54,691 bases of DNA from Hydrogenophaga sp. Lineage in GTDB: Bacteria; Pseudomonadota; Gammaproteobacteria; Burkholderiales; Burkholderiaceae_C. How positions within the stretch are numbered: the first letter of the stretch is position 1; the number at the start of each line of letters is the position of its first letter. The notes under the pieces are model-generated. The model saw only the letters and a program-made list of their open reading frames with translations, was not told where the DNA came from and searched no databases. Both the position numbers and the translations under genes were made by a program. The stretch is from positions 1-54,691 of the forward strand of contig JAGXSV010000052.1 in NCBI GenBank assembly GCA_018333605.1, in the 5' to 3' direction. Of this stretch, positions 24,328 to 33,281 are shown in pieces.

Positions 24328-25476
24328 TCATGCCGCCTCGGACGTCATCGCGCCGATGTAGTGGTTCTCCATGTGGTAGAGCGCCTCCTCCAGCGGTGAC
24401 ATGGGCCCGGGCTTGAAGAACTTCGAACCCGCGGTGTTCTGCATGCCCTCCACCATCACAGCATCCTCCGCGATGATCTGGCGCACGAAGCCCACATACT
24501 TCTCCATCTCCTCGTCGTAGTTCGGAATCGAGAAGGCGCCCTCGGGGAACAAGAGGTAGCAGATGACCCGGGTCTCGGTGGGCGAGATGGGCCAGATGTG
24601 CCACATGCGCACGCTGTCGGCGCGCATCGACAGGTTCAGGTTGGGGTAGATACCCGCCTTGCAGGCAATGCCGCTGGGCTTGTCTTGCGCCCAGGGCAGC
24701 GTCGGGAACACCTGTTCGCCGGACTTCGAGTGCGGTCGCGCTTCGTATTGGGTATGCCAGCCGCCGTTGTCCAGGAGGTTGAAGCGGACCTGTTCGCCCT
24801 TGACGAAACCGCCGAAGGTCCCCTTGTGGATGACGCCGACGTGGTAAATGTCGATCAAGTTTTCGACCAGGAATTTCCAGTTGCACTTGACGTCAATCTC
24901 GACCTTCTGTGCCAACTGGCACTGGTCGGTTTGGAACCACCAGAGCGGCTCTTCGAAAGGCTTGATGTAGTCCTCAAACGACATCGGCTCATCGCTGAAG
25001 TTCACGAAGATCCAGCCGCGCCAAATCTTGACATGCAACTGCCGCAGGCTGCAGTTCTTCAGATCGACCTCCGAGGCCTTCATGCCGGGCGCGACCGTCA
25101 GTTTGCCGCTCACGTCGTAAAGCCAGGCGTGGTAGGGGCAGCTGAACTCCTTGGCATTGCCGCGGCCAACGGCAACCTCGACGCCTCGGTGCAGGCACTG
25201 ATTCATGTAGGCGACGACCTGATCGGCCGCCGGACGGGATACCACGATCGATTCCTTCATCACCTGGAAGGTGTAGTAGTCGCCGACATTGGGTATCTCT
25301 TCGACACGCCCCACGGAGAGCCAGTACTTCATGAAGATTTGCGTCTTCTCCATGTCGTAGATCTCGGGTGAGCTGTACACCTCGCCCGGCAGGTGCCGGG
25401 CGCTGAGCAGCTTCTTGCGGGTTTCCTTGAACTTGGGGCGCAGGTCCAGGAGTTGTTGCTCGGCGACTTCCATCAT
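24328..25476 (-). CDS. Rieske non-heme iron oxygenase, large subunit
   Basis: A 382-residue aromatic-ring or C-H hydroxylating oxygenase. Rieske ligands are in NQCLHRGVEV and FSCPYHAWLYD. The iron site is ENLIDIYHVGVIHKGTF, with the two His and the bridging Asp. The C-terminal catalytic domain is otherwise ordinary. No small (beta) subunit gene is seen, so it probably works as an alpha-only oligomer with its ferredoxin and reductase. The substrate is not readable. Position next to homogentisate genes hints at a phenylacetate-like acid, but this is a guess. Start at 25476, with AAAGG six bases upstream, rather than ATGs at 25482 or 25473. Confidence 0.82.
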   Translation of the reverse strand: MMEVAEQQLLDLRPKFKETRKKLLSARHLPGEVYSSPEIYDMEKTQIFMKYWLSVGRVEEIPNVGDYYTFQVMKESIVVSRPAADQVVAYMNQCLHRGVEVAVGRGNAKEFSCPYHAWLYDVSGKLTVAPGMKASEVDLKNCSLRQLHVKIWRGWIFVNFSDEPMSFEDYIKPFEEPLWWFQTDQCQLAQKVEIDVKCNWKFLVENLIDIYHVGVIHKGTFGGFVKGEQVRFNLLDNGGWHTQYEARPHSKSGEQVFPTLPWAQDKPSGIACKAGIYPNLNLSMRADSVRMWHIWPISPTETRVICYLLFPEGAFSIPNYDEEMEKYVGFVRQIIAEDAVMVEGMQNTAGSKFFKPGPMSPLEEALYHMENHYIGAMTSEAA

Positions 25477-25542
25477 GGTCATCCTTTCAAAATTGCGTTG
25501 AAGATTGCGCTGAATGCGTGCCATGATGTTAGGCAATACATT

Positions 25543-25570
25543 GATCGATGTATAGATCGATGTGAAAATC
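25543..25570. promoter_or_regulatory. Direct repeats in divergent promoter region
   Basis: GATCGATGT occurs at 25543-25551 and again at 25555-25563, 12 bp apart, followed by a partial third copy (ATCGACAT at 25568-25575). The repeats lie between the divergent oxygenase and HTH-citrate synthase genes, in a locally AT-rich stretch. ACAT-N6-ATGT around the first copy gives partial dyad symmetry. It is a candidate operator for the HTH protein at 25595. Confidence 0.45.
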
Positions 25571-25594
25571 GACATATCTTCCCGGGAGAACCCT

Positions 25595-26896
25595 ATGTCA
25601 GCGCAAAAGCTCCACGATGGCGAGCGCCCCCAGCGCCAGATCAACGACGTCGGCTATGTCGACAGCGCGGAAGCGATGTCGATCCTCGGCGTACGCCGGG
25701 AAACGCTCTACACCTACGTCAGCCGCGGGCTGATCAAGACGATGCAGCGAGCCGGCGTAAAAGCCAAGCTCTATCGCAAGGCCGATGTCGAGAAGCTCAG
25801 GAGCCGGTCCGTTGCGCGCTCGGGCGGGCCGAAGGTGTCACACGCCCTGCGCTACGGGGAACCGATCGCGCAAACGTGGATCAGCGAGATCACCCCTCAT
25901 GGGCCGCGCTACCGGGGCGTGCTCGCGAGCGACCTGGTGCGCGATGGAAGGTCGTTCGAGTTCGCCAGCGAGCTCATCTGGACGGGCCTGCCACGCACGC
26001 GGGATGTACCCTGGCCCGTCCCGCAGGACACCCGGCAGCCCGAATCCCTGGTCAGGCTCGCGCTGCACTCGGCCGAACACATCACGCCGCTCAGGCTCCT
26101 GTCGATGCTGACCACCTCGCTGTCGGCATTCGAACAAGCAGAAGACGACATGCAGACCGCCGGCCCGGCAACGTGCCGGCGTCTGCTGCAGACATTGGCC
26201 GGCACCGCCGGCGTTTTCGGGCCCGGGTCGCGGTATTCGGCACCTCATGAAGGCGAGTTCCTGGCGCAGTGCATCGCCCGGGGACTCGGTCTGAAGAAAA
26301 TGCCGGATGCCGTGCAAGCCATTGATGCGGCGCTCGTCATGTCCGCCGAGCACGAACTCTCCGCGCCGACGTTCGCCGCGCGGATCTGCGCCTCGACGGG
26401 GGCGGACCTGCACGCTTGTGTCGCCACGGCCATGCTGACCCAGTCCGGAGCGATGCAGGTCGGCGGCGCCGTGGAGGTTGAGGCTCTCATCGACGCCCTG
26501 CCGTCGCGACTGGAGCCCGAAGATGCCCTGAAGCGGGCAGCGGCCTCGGGCTTCATGAGCAACGAACTGCCTTGCTTCAACCACCCGTTGTACGAGGGAG
26601 AAGATCCCCGCTCGGTGGTGCTGCTGGACATCGTGGACCGTTTGTCCGCACAGAGCCCAGACACACCGAAAATGCGCGCACTGGTGACCGGCGCTCGCCA
26701 GGCCGGTCAGCATCCGAACGTGTTTGCATCGCTCGTGATACTTTGCAAGGCGATGGGACTACCCAACGGCAGCGGCGCCATGCTGCATACCCTGGCGCGC
26801 ACCACAGGCTGGATAGCCCATGCCTTGGAGCAGCGCCTGACCGGCGCCATGCTGCGGCCACGGGCCCGGTACATGGGCCAGCGCGCCCCGGGCTGA
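25595..26896 (+). CDS. HTH domain fused to a citrate synthase-like domain
   Basis: A 433-residue two-domain protein. Residues 20-68 are a MerR/excisionase-type helix-turn-helix (DSAEAMSILGVRRETLYTYV, YRKADVEKLR). The rest follows the citrate synthase fold: RGVLASDLV, then LPCFNHPLYEGEDPR with H330 in the place of a catalytic His, and RTTGWIAHALEQRL near the end. The usual GHGGA-type His motif reads GAMQVGGAVE, so a catalytic residue seems lost. I infer a transcription factor using a retired citrate synthase fold to sense an acyl-CoA or oxoacid. It diverges from the Rieske operon. Start at 25595 with GGGAGA upstream. Confidence 0.72.
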   Translation: MSAQKLHDGERPQRQINDVGYVDSAEAMSILGVRRETLYTYVSRGLIKTMQRAGVKAKLYRKADVEKLRSRSVARSGGPKVSHALRYGEPIAQTWISEITPHGPRYRGVLASDLVRDGRSFEFASELIWTGLPRTRDVPWPVPQDTRQPESLVRLALHSAEHITPLRLLSMLTTSLSAFEQAEDDMQTAGPATCRRLLQTLAGTAGVFGPGSRYSAPHEGEFLAQCIARGLGLKKMPDAVQAIDAALVMSAEHELSAPTFAARICASTGADLHACVATAMLTQSGAMQVGGAVEVEALIDALPSRLEPEDALKRAAASGFMSNELPCFNHPLYEGEDPRSVVLLDIVDRLSAQSPDTPKMRALVTGARQAGQHPNVFASLVILCKAMGLPNGSGAMLHTLARTTGWIAHALEQRLTGAMLRPRARYMGQRAPG

Positions 26897-26919
26897 AGCG
26901 GAAAACCGACGCGCTGCGT

Positions 26920-27810
26920 CTACTCGAACACCTGTTTCGCCAGCATGGCACGCAGCCACTGGTTCGCGGGGTTCTTGTGTGCACGCCTGTGCCAGAACTG
27001 ACGCACGTCCGCCACGGAAATCTTCAACGGCACCGGCAACACCTGCACGCCCGGGGCGCTGCGTGCCGCGTTGCGCGGAACGGTCACGACCAGATTGGAC
27101 CGCGCCACGACTTCTGCCGCGACGTGGTAGTGGGTCACGCTCAGGATGACCTTGCGCTTGGCCCGCATCTTCGCGAGCGCGCGCTCCACCCGTTCGTCCG
27201 CATTGCCCGTGGCAACCGAGACGTGCTGCGCCTCCAGGAACTGGTTGAGCGTGAAGTCGCCGCAAATGCAGGGGTGCTTCCTTCTCGCCAGGCAGCAGTA
27301 GGGATCGCCGAACAGGCGTTGCTGGTAGAACCCCGATTTCAGGAACGTCAGGTTGCCAATGGCCAGGTCCGCCTCCCCGCTCTGGAGCAACTGCGCGTAC
27401 AGCTCATTCGGGCGCCGCAGCGTTTCGATGCGCACGTTGGGCGCGTCCCTGAGCACGGCCGGTATCAGCCGCGGCAGGACGATGCCTTCGCCCGCATCGG
27501 ACATGAGGATCCTGAACGTACGCTCGGACTCGCGCGGGTCGAAGCCGTACGGATGCTCCAGCGACGCCTGGAGGATGGACAGCGCCTGACGGACCGGTCC
27601 GATCAGTTCTTCGGCGAGCGCCGTCGGCTCCATGCCCCCCGTGGTCCGGATGAACAGCGTATCGGAACAGGCCTTGCGCAGTCGCATCAGCGCATTGCTC
27701 ATGGCCGGCTGTGAAAGGCCGATCGCATAGGCGGCCTTCGACACATTGCGCTCGGCGTAGATGGCGGCGAAGACCCGAAGCAGGTTCAGGTCGAAGGTTT
27801 TGATATTCAT
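26920..27810 (-). CDS. LysR-family regulator of the aromatic hydroxylase gene
   Basis: A 296-residue LysR regulator of the NahR/NodD-like branch. The winged helix covers residues 5-65 (LNLLRVFAAIYAERNVSKAA, GLSQPAMSNALMRLR), and the effector domain has RILMSDAGEGIVLPRLIPAV and EADLAIGNL. It diverges from the flavin hydroxylase gene, the usual layout for a LysR activator and its target. A palindrome at 27830-27845 is the likely box. Its stop converges on the citrate synthase-like gene with 23 bp between. The inducer is presumably the module's aromatic substrate. Confidence 0.82.
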   Translation of the reverse strand: MNIKTFDLNLLRVFAAIYAERNVSKAAYAIGLSQPAMSNALMRLRKACSDTLFIRTTGGMEPTALAEELIGPVRQALSILQASLEHPYGFDPRESERTFRILMSDAGEGIVLPRLIPAVLRDAPNVRIETLRRPNELYAQLLQSGEADLAIGNLTFLKSGFYQQRLFGDPYCCLARRKHPCICGDFTLNQFLEAQHVSVATGNADERVERALAKMRAKRKVILSVTHYHVAAEVVARSNLVVTVPRNAARSAPGVQVLPVPLKISVADVRQFWHRRAHKNPANQWLRAMLAKQVFE

Positions 27811-27829
27811 GATTTGAATTCTAGTTCTC

Positions 27830-27845
27830 TCCAATATCGATTGGA
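27830..27845. promoter_or_regulatory. Candidate LysR box
   Basis: Perfect inverted repeat TCCAAT-ATCG-ATTGGA in the 102-bp divergent gap, 20 bp from the LysR start and 68 bp from the hydroxylase start. It contains the T-N11-A pattern of LysR sites. Its position suits both autoregulation and activation of the hydroxylase gene. Confidence 0.45.
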
Positions 27846-27912
27846 CAGAGATTCCACACCAAGTGATCATCTCCGGACTGAACAAGGTCAAACACAGAAA
27901 GGTAGAGAACTC

Positions 27913-29529
27913 ATGGAGACAGTGATCAAGACGCCCGTGCTGATTGTGGGTGGAGGCCCGGTGGGCCTTTCCATGGCCATCGAGCTGGGCTGGCGGGGGA
28001 TCGAATCGATCCTCGTGGATGAGGGCGACGGGACGATCGAGCACCCGCGCACCGGCCTCATCGCGATGCGCACGATGGAGTTGTTCCGACGCTGGGGCTT
28101 GGCTCAACGTGTGCGCGACTGCGGCTTCCCGGACGACTATGAACTATCTATGGTCTTCTGCACGTCGCTTAACGGACTCCTGCTCGACCAGGAAAAGTAC
28201 CCGAGCATGCGGGACGCGCCGACGCCGCCCGAAACACCTGAGAAAAAGCAGCGCTGCCCTCAGTTGTGGTTGCAGCCCATCCTCACCGACGCGGCACGCG
28301 CGGAATCGAAGGCCAAGCTGCTGTTCAAGCATCGCTTCGAGTCGTTGCAACAGGATGACCAGGGCGTCACCGCGGTCGTCACCAACGTGGATACCGGTGA
28401 GAAAGTCACCATCCGCGCGGACTATCTGCTGGGTTGCGACGGTGCCACCAGCAGCGTACGCGAACAGGTCGGCATCAAGATGGAAGGCAAGCTGCTCAGC
28501 TACTCCGTCAATGTTCTGATCCATGCCCCGGGCCTGGTGGACCAACACAAGATGGGGCCCGCCGAGCGCTATCTCTTCGTCGGCCCCGAGGGAACCTGGG
28601 GCAACCTGACGGTCGTCGACGGAGACGAAATCTGGCGCCTGACGGTGCTGGGTTCGGAAGAGAAGATGGATCTCAAAAATTTCGATCCCGCTTTCTGGGT
28701 CCGGCGCGCGATCGGCCGCGACGACGTGGCGTTCAAGGTGGACTCCACCATTCCATGGCGGCGCAGCGAAATGCTCGCTGATCACTACTACCGGGGACGC
28801 GTGGTGCTCGTCGGCGACTCCGCGCACACGATGTCGCCCACCGGCGGCATGGGCATGAACACCGGCGCGCAGGAGGTGCTGGACATTGGCTGGAAGCTCG
28901 AAGGGCTCATCAAGGGCTGGGGCGGCCCGGCCCTGCTGCGCAGCTACGAAGCGGAGCGCCGGCCGGTCGCGCGGCGCAACATCGGCTTCTCCACGCAGAA
29001 CTTCAGGGCGTGGCAGGACACGCCCAGCCCGGCCGCGGTCTGCGACCTGACGCCCGAGGGGGAGAAGGTGCGCCAGGACCTGGGCCGTCGCCTGCGCGAA
29101 TCGACCCGCGTCGAATGGGAGTCCCTGGGCCTGCAACTCGGCCACCGTTACGAGGATTCCCCCATCTGCATCCCGGACGGCACGCCGCCGACCCCGGACG
29201 AGTACTCGACATACATCCCGACGACGCGGCCCGGCTCGCGCGCGCCGCACGTCTGGCTTGACGATGGCCGCTCGGCGCTCGATCTCTTCGGGCACGCCTT
29301 CGTGCTCGTGTGCACCGACCAGCGCCTGCAAGGCGATGCGGACACTCTCGCCCAGGCCTTCGCGGCCAGGAAGGTGCCCTTCCAGATTGAATGCATTGAC
29401 GAGCCCAGTGTGGCTGCGGCCTATGAAATGCCCCTGGTTCTGGTCCGGCCAGATGGCCACGTCGCATGGCGAGGCAACCAAGTGACCGCTCCAGATCAGT
29501 TGGTTGACACTGTTCGCGGCGCTGGATAG
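27913..29529 (+). CDS. FAD-dependent aromatic hydroxylase (MhpA/TfdB type)
   Basis: A 538-residue class A flavoprotein monooxygenase. The dinucleotide motif is LIVGGGPVGLSMAIELGWRG near residues 10-29, with DYLLGCDGATSSVRE in the middle (DG motif). GDSAHTMSPTGGMGMNTGAQ near 300-320 is the second FAD motif. The C-terminal 130 residues form the thioredoxin-like domain of phenol hydroxylases. It would add one hydroxyl to a phenolic acid using NAD(P)H and O2. Followed by homogentisate genes, it plausibly makes homogentisate from a hydroxyphenylacetate. Start at 27913, divergent from the LysR gene. Confidence 0.8.
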   Translation: METVIKTPVLIVGGGPVGLSMAIELGWRGIESILVDEGDGTIEHPRTGLIAMRTMELFRRWGLAQRVRDCGFPDDYELSMVFCTSLNGLLLDQEKYPSMRDAPTPPETPEKKQRCPQLWLQPILTDAARAESKAKLLFKHRFESLQQDDQGVTAVVTNVDTGEKVTIRADYLLGCDGATSSVREQVGIKMEGKLLSYSVNVLIHAPGLVDQHKMGPAERYLFVGPEGTWGNLTVVDGDEIWRLTVLGSEEKMDLKNFDPAFWVRRAIGRDDVAFKVDSTIPWRRSEMLADHYYRGRVVLVGDSAHTMSPTGGMGMNTGAQEVLDIGWKLEGLIKGWGGPALLRSYEAERRPVARRNIGFSTQNFRAWQDTPSPAAVCDLTPEGEKVRQDLGRRLRESTRVEWESLGLQLGHRYEDSPICIPDGTPPTPDEYSTYIPTTRPGSRAPHVWLDDGRSALDLFGHAFVLVCTDQRLQGDADTLAQAFAARKVPFQIECIDEPSVAAAYEMPLVLVRPDGHVAWRGNQVTAPDQLVDTVRGAG

Positions 29530-29575
29530 TTCGACTCGCGTTTTTCCTGCAACAAGTACATATGGAGACATCAGC

Positions 29576-30568
29576 ATGAACATTCTCAAATCGCTTTCCC
29601 GTACCACCCGGGTCGCCACGGTCGCTCTCCTGGGGTTGAACCTCACTCTGCCTGCACACGCCGACGGATATCCCAACAAGACCGTCACGATCGTGGTGCC
29701 CTTCACCGCGGGCGGCAGCAACGACGTTCTGGCTCGAACGGTGGGCCAGAAGCTCAGCGAGTACTGGAAGCAGCCCGTCATCGTCGAAAACCGACCAGGC
29801 GCTGGCGGTAACCTCGGCACGAAACTGGCCGCAAAGGCGGCGCCTGACGGCTACACGCTGCTCGTCGTCGCCAACAACTTCGTCACCAATCCATACCTCT
29901 ATCCGGATGGGCGCGCGGGCTATGACCCCGTCAAGGAATTTGTCCCGGTCACCCAATTGGGTCGTGTGCCCTTCGTCCTGGTCGTCAATCCGGGCCTGGC
30001 CGCCAAATCCCCCCAGGAACTCGTCGCCTTGGCCAAGGCCCAGCCCGGCAAACTGTCCTATGGCTCCGCAGGCGTCGGCACACCGCATCACCTGACGGGC
30101 GAACTGTTCAAGAGCACAGCAGGCATCGACATGGTGCACATACCGTACAAGGGCGCACTGCCGGTGGTGACGGATCTGATCGGAGGGCAGATTCAAGTGC
30201 TTTTCGGCGTCGCCAACTCGGTGCTTCCCCACATCAAGTCCGGGTCGCTGCGCGCGCTGGCCGTTACAGGGGATCGCCCGGCGCCTTACCTGCCAGACGT
30301 GCCTACCATGGCGAGTTCAGGGTTCAAAGGCTTCAAGAGCGAAGTCTGGATTGGCCTGGTCGCACCGGCAGGCACCCCGAGTGACGTGGTCGCGAAGATC
30401 GAGGAAGCGGCCGGCCGCGCCTTGCGCGATCCAGGGGTCAAAGCCTCGCTGGACGCCCAGGGCCTCGAACCCACCCCGTCCACACCCGCTGCATTGAAAG
30501 CGCTGATGAACGAAGACATGGCGAAGTGGTCCAAGATTATCAAAGAGACTGGAACGCGCGCGGAGTAA
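29576..30568 (+). CDS. TTT-family periplasmic receptor of the homogentisate module
   Basis: A 330-residue TctC/Bug-type receptor. A signal peptide covers about residues 1-26 (RVATVALLGLNLTLPAHA). Then come YPNKTVTIVVPFTAGGSNDV, VENRPGAGGNLGTKLAAKAA and PDGYTLLVVANN, all typical. It would bind the aromatic acid catabolised by this module. No TctA/TctB gene is nearby; the pair at 19053-21071 or a chromosomal one must serve. It lies 46 bp after the hydroxylase stop with GGAG at 29563-29566, and 63 bp before hmgA, so it belongs to the same operon. Confidence 0.85.
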   Translation: MNILKSLSRTTRVATVALLGLNLTLPAHADGYPNKTVTIVVPFTAGGSNDVLARTVGQKLSEYWKQPVIVENRPGAGGNLGTKLAAKAAPDGYTLLVVANNFVTNPYLYPDGRAGYDPVKEFVPVTQLGRVPFVLVVNPGLAAKSPQELVALAKAQPGKLSYGSAGVGTPHHLTGELFKSTAGIDMVHIPYKGALPVVTDLIGGQIQVLFGVANSVLPHIKSGSLRALAVTGDRPAPYLPDVPTMASSGFKGFKSEVWIGLVAPAGTPSDVVAKIEEAAGRALRDPGVKASLDAQGLEPTPSTPAALKALMNEDMAKWSKIIKETGTRAE

Positions 30569-30631
30569 CGCTCACCTGGGCCGGTTGCTGCTCGTCAGAC
30601 ACGGGCCTTTTTGCATTCACAAGGGATCACC

Positions 30632-31918
30632 ATGCTTGACTCGTCACTGGCATACCAAACGGGTATGTGCAACGAATTCGCGACCGAGGCCCTCCCCGGC
30701 GCCCTGCCGAAAGGTCGCAACTCGCCGCAGAAGGCCCCATACGGCCTTTACGCCGAGCAGCTCTCAGGCACGGCGTTCACGGCGCCACGCCATGCCAACC
30801 GCCGCACCTGGCTGTACCGCATCCGGCCATCGACGCTGCACCAGCCTTTCGTCCCCATCAACTCCGGCAGATGGATCAACCGCTCCGAGGCAGGGCCGGC
30901 AACGCCCAATCAACTGCGCTGGGACCCGCTACCCTTGCCCACGCAACCAACCGACTTCATTGACGGAATGACCACCATGGCCGTGAATTCGGCCTGTGCA
31001 GTCCACGTATACGCCGCCAACAGGTCGATGGAAACGCGGTTCTTCAACGATGCCGACGCGGAGTTTCTCATCGTGCCCCAGCAGGGGCGCCTCGAACTGG
31101 CGACGGAAATGGGACGCCTGCAAATCGAACCGCAGGAGATCGCTGTGATCCCCCGGGGTGTGCGGTTCCAGGTCCGGCTCATGGATCCCCAGGCCCGAGG
31201 CTACGTTTGCGAGAACTTTGGCGCCGCGTTGAAACTGCCTGACTTGGGGGTCATCGGCTCCAACGGCTTGGCCAACCCGAGAGACTTCTCCACCCCCATT
31301 GCCGCCTACGAGGACCGGGAGGGCGACTTCGAGCTGGTCACCCGCTTCCAGGACAGCCTGTGGAGCGCGCGCATCGGACACAGCCCGCTGGACGTGGTCG
31401 CCTGGCACGGCAACCATGCCCCTTACAAATACGATCTGCGACGCTTCAACACCATCGGATCGATCAGCTACGACCACCCGGACCCGTCCATCTTCCTCGT
31501 ACTGCAGTCCATCAGCGACACACCCGGCGTTGACACCATCGACTTCGTGATCTTCCCGCCACGCGTCCTCGTGGCCCAGGACACCTTCAGGCCGCCCTGG
31601 TACCACCGCAACATCGCCAGTGAGTTCATGGGGCTGATCCACGGCGCCTACGATGCAAAGGCCGACGGCTTCGTGCCAGGCGGCGCATCCTTGCACAACT
31701 GCATGAGCGCGCACGGTCCGGACGCTGAAACCTTTGCCAAAGCCAGCACCGCGGACACCACGCGCCCCGACTACCTGACCGAGACCATGGCGTTCATGTT
31801 CGAGTCAAACCAGGCGTTCAGGCCGACCAACTTCGCTATGGAAACAGCCCAGCTGCAGCACGACTATTTCCACTGCTGGCAAGGTTTGAAGAAGCACTTC
31901 AACCCGGCACAGGCATGA
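30632..31918 (+). CDS. hmgA: Homogentisate 1,2-dioxygenase
   Basis: A 428-residue cupin-type ring-cleaving dioxygenase converting homogentisate to maleylacetoacetate. Iron ligands keep the family spacing: H325 and E331 ([11 protein letters not shown]) and H361 (SAHGPD), as in the human enzyme. Other signatures are [17 protein letters not shown] near residue 35, WLYRIRPS near 57, and [11 protein letters not shown]. Its length is normal. The start at 30632 has AAGGGA upstream. It overlaps fahA by 4 bases (ATGA), so the two are made together. In many bacteria these genes serve tyrosine breakdown; here they lie with aromatic hydroxylase genes. Confidence 0.93.
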   Translation: MLDSSLAYQTGMCNEFATEALPGALPKGRNSPQKAPYGLYAEQLSGTAFTAPRHANRRTWLYRIRPSTLHQPFVPINSGRWINRSEAGPATPNQLRWDPLPLPTQPTDFIDGMTTMAVNSACAVHVYAANRSMETRFFNDADAEFLIVPQQGRLELATEMGRLQIEPQEIAVIPRGVRFQVRLMDPQARGYVCENFGAALKLPDLGVIGSNGLANPRDFSTPIAAYEDREGDFELVTRFQDSLWSARIGHSPLDVVAWHGNHAPYKYDLRRFNTIGSISYDHPDPSIFLVLQSISDTPGVDTIDFVIFPPRVLVAQDTFRPPWYHRNIASEFMGLIHGAYDAKADGFVPGGASLHNCMSAHGPDAETFAKASTADTTRPDYLTETMAFMFESNQAFRPTNFAMETAQLQHDYFHCWQGLKKHFNPAQA

Positions 31919-33234
31919 CAGCGGTGAATGAAACCCACGCACTGGGCCTTCGCAGTTGGGTGGCCTCCGCCAACGCCGAGCACACGGACTTCCCCATCCA
32001 GAACCTGCCGTTCGGGGTCTTTCGTCGGCGCGGTTCCGGCGAGCGTTTCCGCGGTGGTGTGGCGATCGGCGACCAGATCCTTGACTTAGCCGCAACGGTA
32101 GCCAGCGGCGTCCTCGACGGCGCGGCCAGAGAGGCCGCCATCGCGGCATCCCGTGAGCAGCTCAACGAGTTCATGGCCATGGGGCCGTCTGCCTGGTCGG
32201 CGCTGCGCCTGGCCTTGTCGCGCATCTTGCGCGATGGCGCCGCCGAGCGCGGACGTGTGGAAGGATGTCTGGTCGGGCAACACGCAGTGGAGCATGCACT
32301 GCCCGCTGCCATTGGCGACTACACCGATTTCTACATCGGCATCCACCACGCCACCGCCGTGGGACGGCTCTTTCGGCCTGACGCACCATTGCTACCCAAC
32401 TACAAATGGGTCCCGATCGGATACCACGGCCGCAGTTCCTCCGTGGTCGTCAGCGGAGAACCCATTTACCGCCCGCTCGGACAACGCAAAGGGCTCGCCG
32501 AAGTACCCGACTTCGGACCAAGCGAGCGGGTGGACTACGAACTGGAACTCGGCTTCCTGGTCGGGACGGGGAATCCTCGCGGCGAAGGCATCCCCATCGA
32601 AAACGCCGAAAGCCATCTGTTCGGGGTGGCGCTCTTCAACGACTGGTCGGCGCGCGACATCCAGCCTTGGGAGTACCAGCCGCTGGGGCCGTTCCTGTCC
32701 AAGAACTTCGGCAGCACCCTAGCCCCCTGGGTTGTGACACTGGAAGCACTCGCACCGTTTCGTTCCCCATACCGACGCCCTGCGGGCGATGCTGATCCCC
32801 TGCCCTACCTGGACGCCGCAGAAAACAGCGCCAACGGCTTGATCGACATCCAGCTGGAAGTCTTGCTACAGACAAAAAAAATGGCCTACTCCGGTTTGGG
32901 GCCCGAACGCCTGTCGCGCTCCAGCTTTGTGGAGGCTGCGTACTGGACCCCGGCCCAACTCGTCGCCCACCACACCATCGGAGGCTGCAATCTGGCCCCG
33001 GGCGACCTTCTCGGTTCCGGCACACTGTCCGGCCCAGCGATCACCCAGGCAGGGTCGCTCATCGAGCGCACCTTTGGCGGGCGTGACCCGATCTCACTGC
33101 CATCTGACGAGAAGCGAACCTACTTGGAAGACGGGGACACTGTCGTCTTTCGCGCCTGGTGCGAACGCAACGAAGCACGGCGCATCGGGTTTGGGGAATG
33201 TGCCGGCACCGTTCTCGCGCCCAAGAGGATTTGA
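31915..33234 (+). CDS. fahA: Fumarylacetoacetase
   Basis: A 439-residue hydrolase cleaving fumarylacetoacetate to fumarate and acetoacetate, the last step of homogentisate catabolism. The active-site block [20 protein letters not shown] carries D138 (metal) and H145 (general base). [12 protein letters not shown] follows, with the metal-binding acids in [12 protein letters not shown] and [18 protein letters not shown]. All are as in the family. It overlaps hmgA by 4 bases. The intermediate isomerase (maleylacetoacetate to fumarylacetoacetate) is not encoded in this window, so the host must supply it. Confidence 0.93.
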   Translation: MTAVNETHALGLRSWVASANAEHTDFPIQNLPFGVFRRRGSGERFRGGVAIGDQILDLAATVASGVLDGAAREAAIAASREQLNEFMAMGPSAWSALRLALSRILRDGAAERGRVEGCLVGQHAVEHALPAAIGDYTDFYIGIHHATAVGRLFRPDAPLLPNYKWVPIGYHGRSSSVVVSGEPIYRPLGQRKGLAEVPDFGPSERVDYELELGFLVGTGNPRGEGIPIENAESHLFGVALFNDWSARDIQPWEYQPLGPFLSKNFGSTLAPWVVTLEALAPFRSPYRRPAGDADPLPYLDAAENSANGLIDIQLEVLLQTKKMAYSGLGPERLSRSSFVEAAYWTPAQLVAHHTIGGCNLAPGDLLGSGTLSGPAITQAGSLIERTFGGRDPISLPSDEKRTYLEDGDTVVFRAWCERNEARRIGFGECAGTVLAPKRI

Positions 33235-33281
33235 TCGCGCCCGGGCCAAGACATCTGACTCAATCGATTCAGAGGGAAGGA

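Noticed and set aside
28144-29820. 558-residue minus-strand open frame
   Set aside because: Antisense to the flavin hydroxylase, whose motifs are unambiguous on the plus strand.
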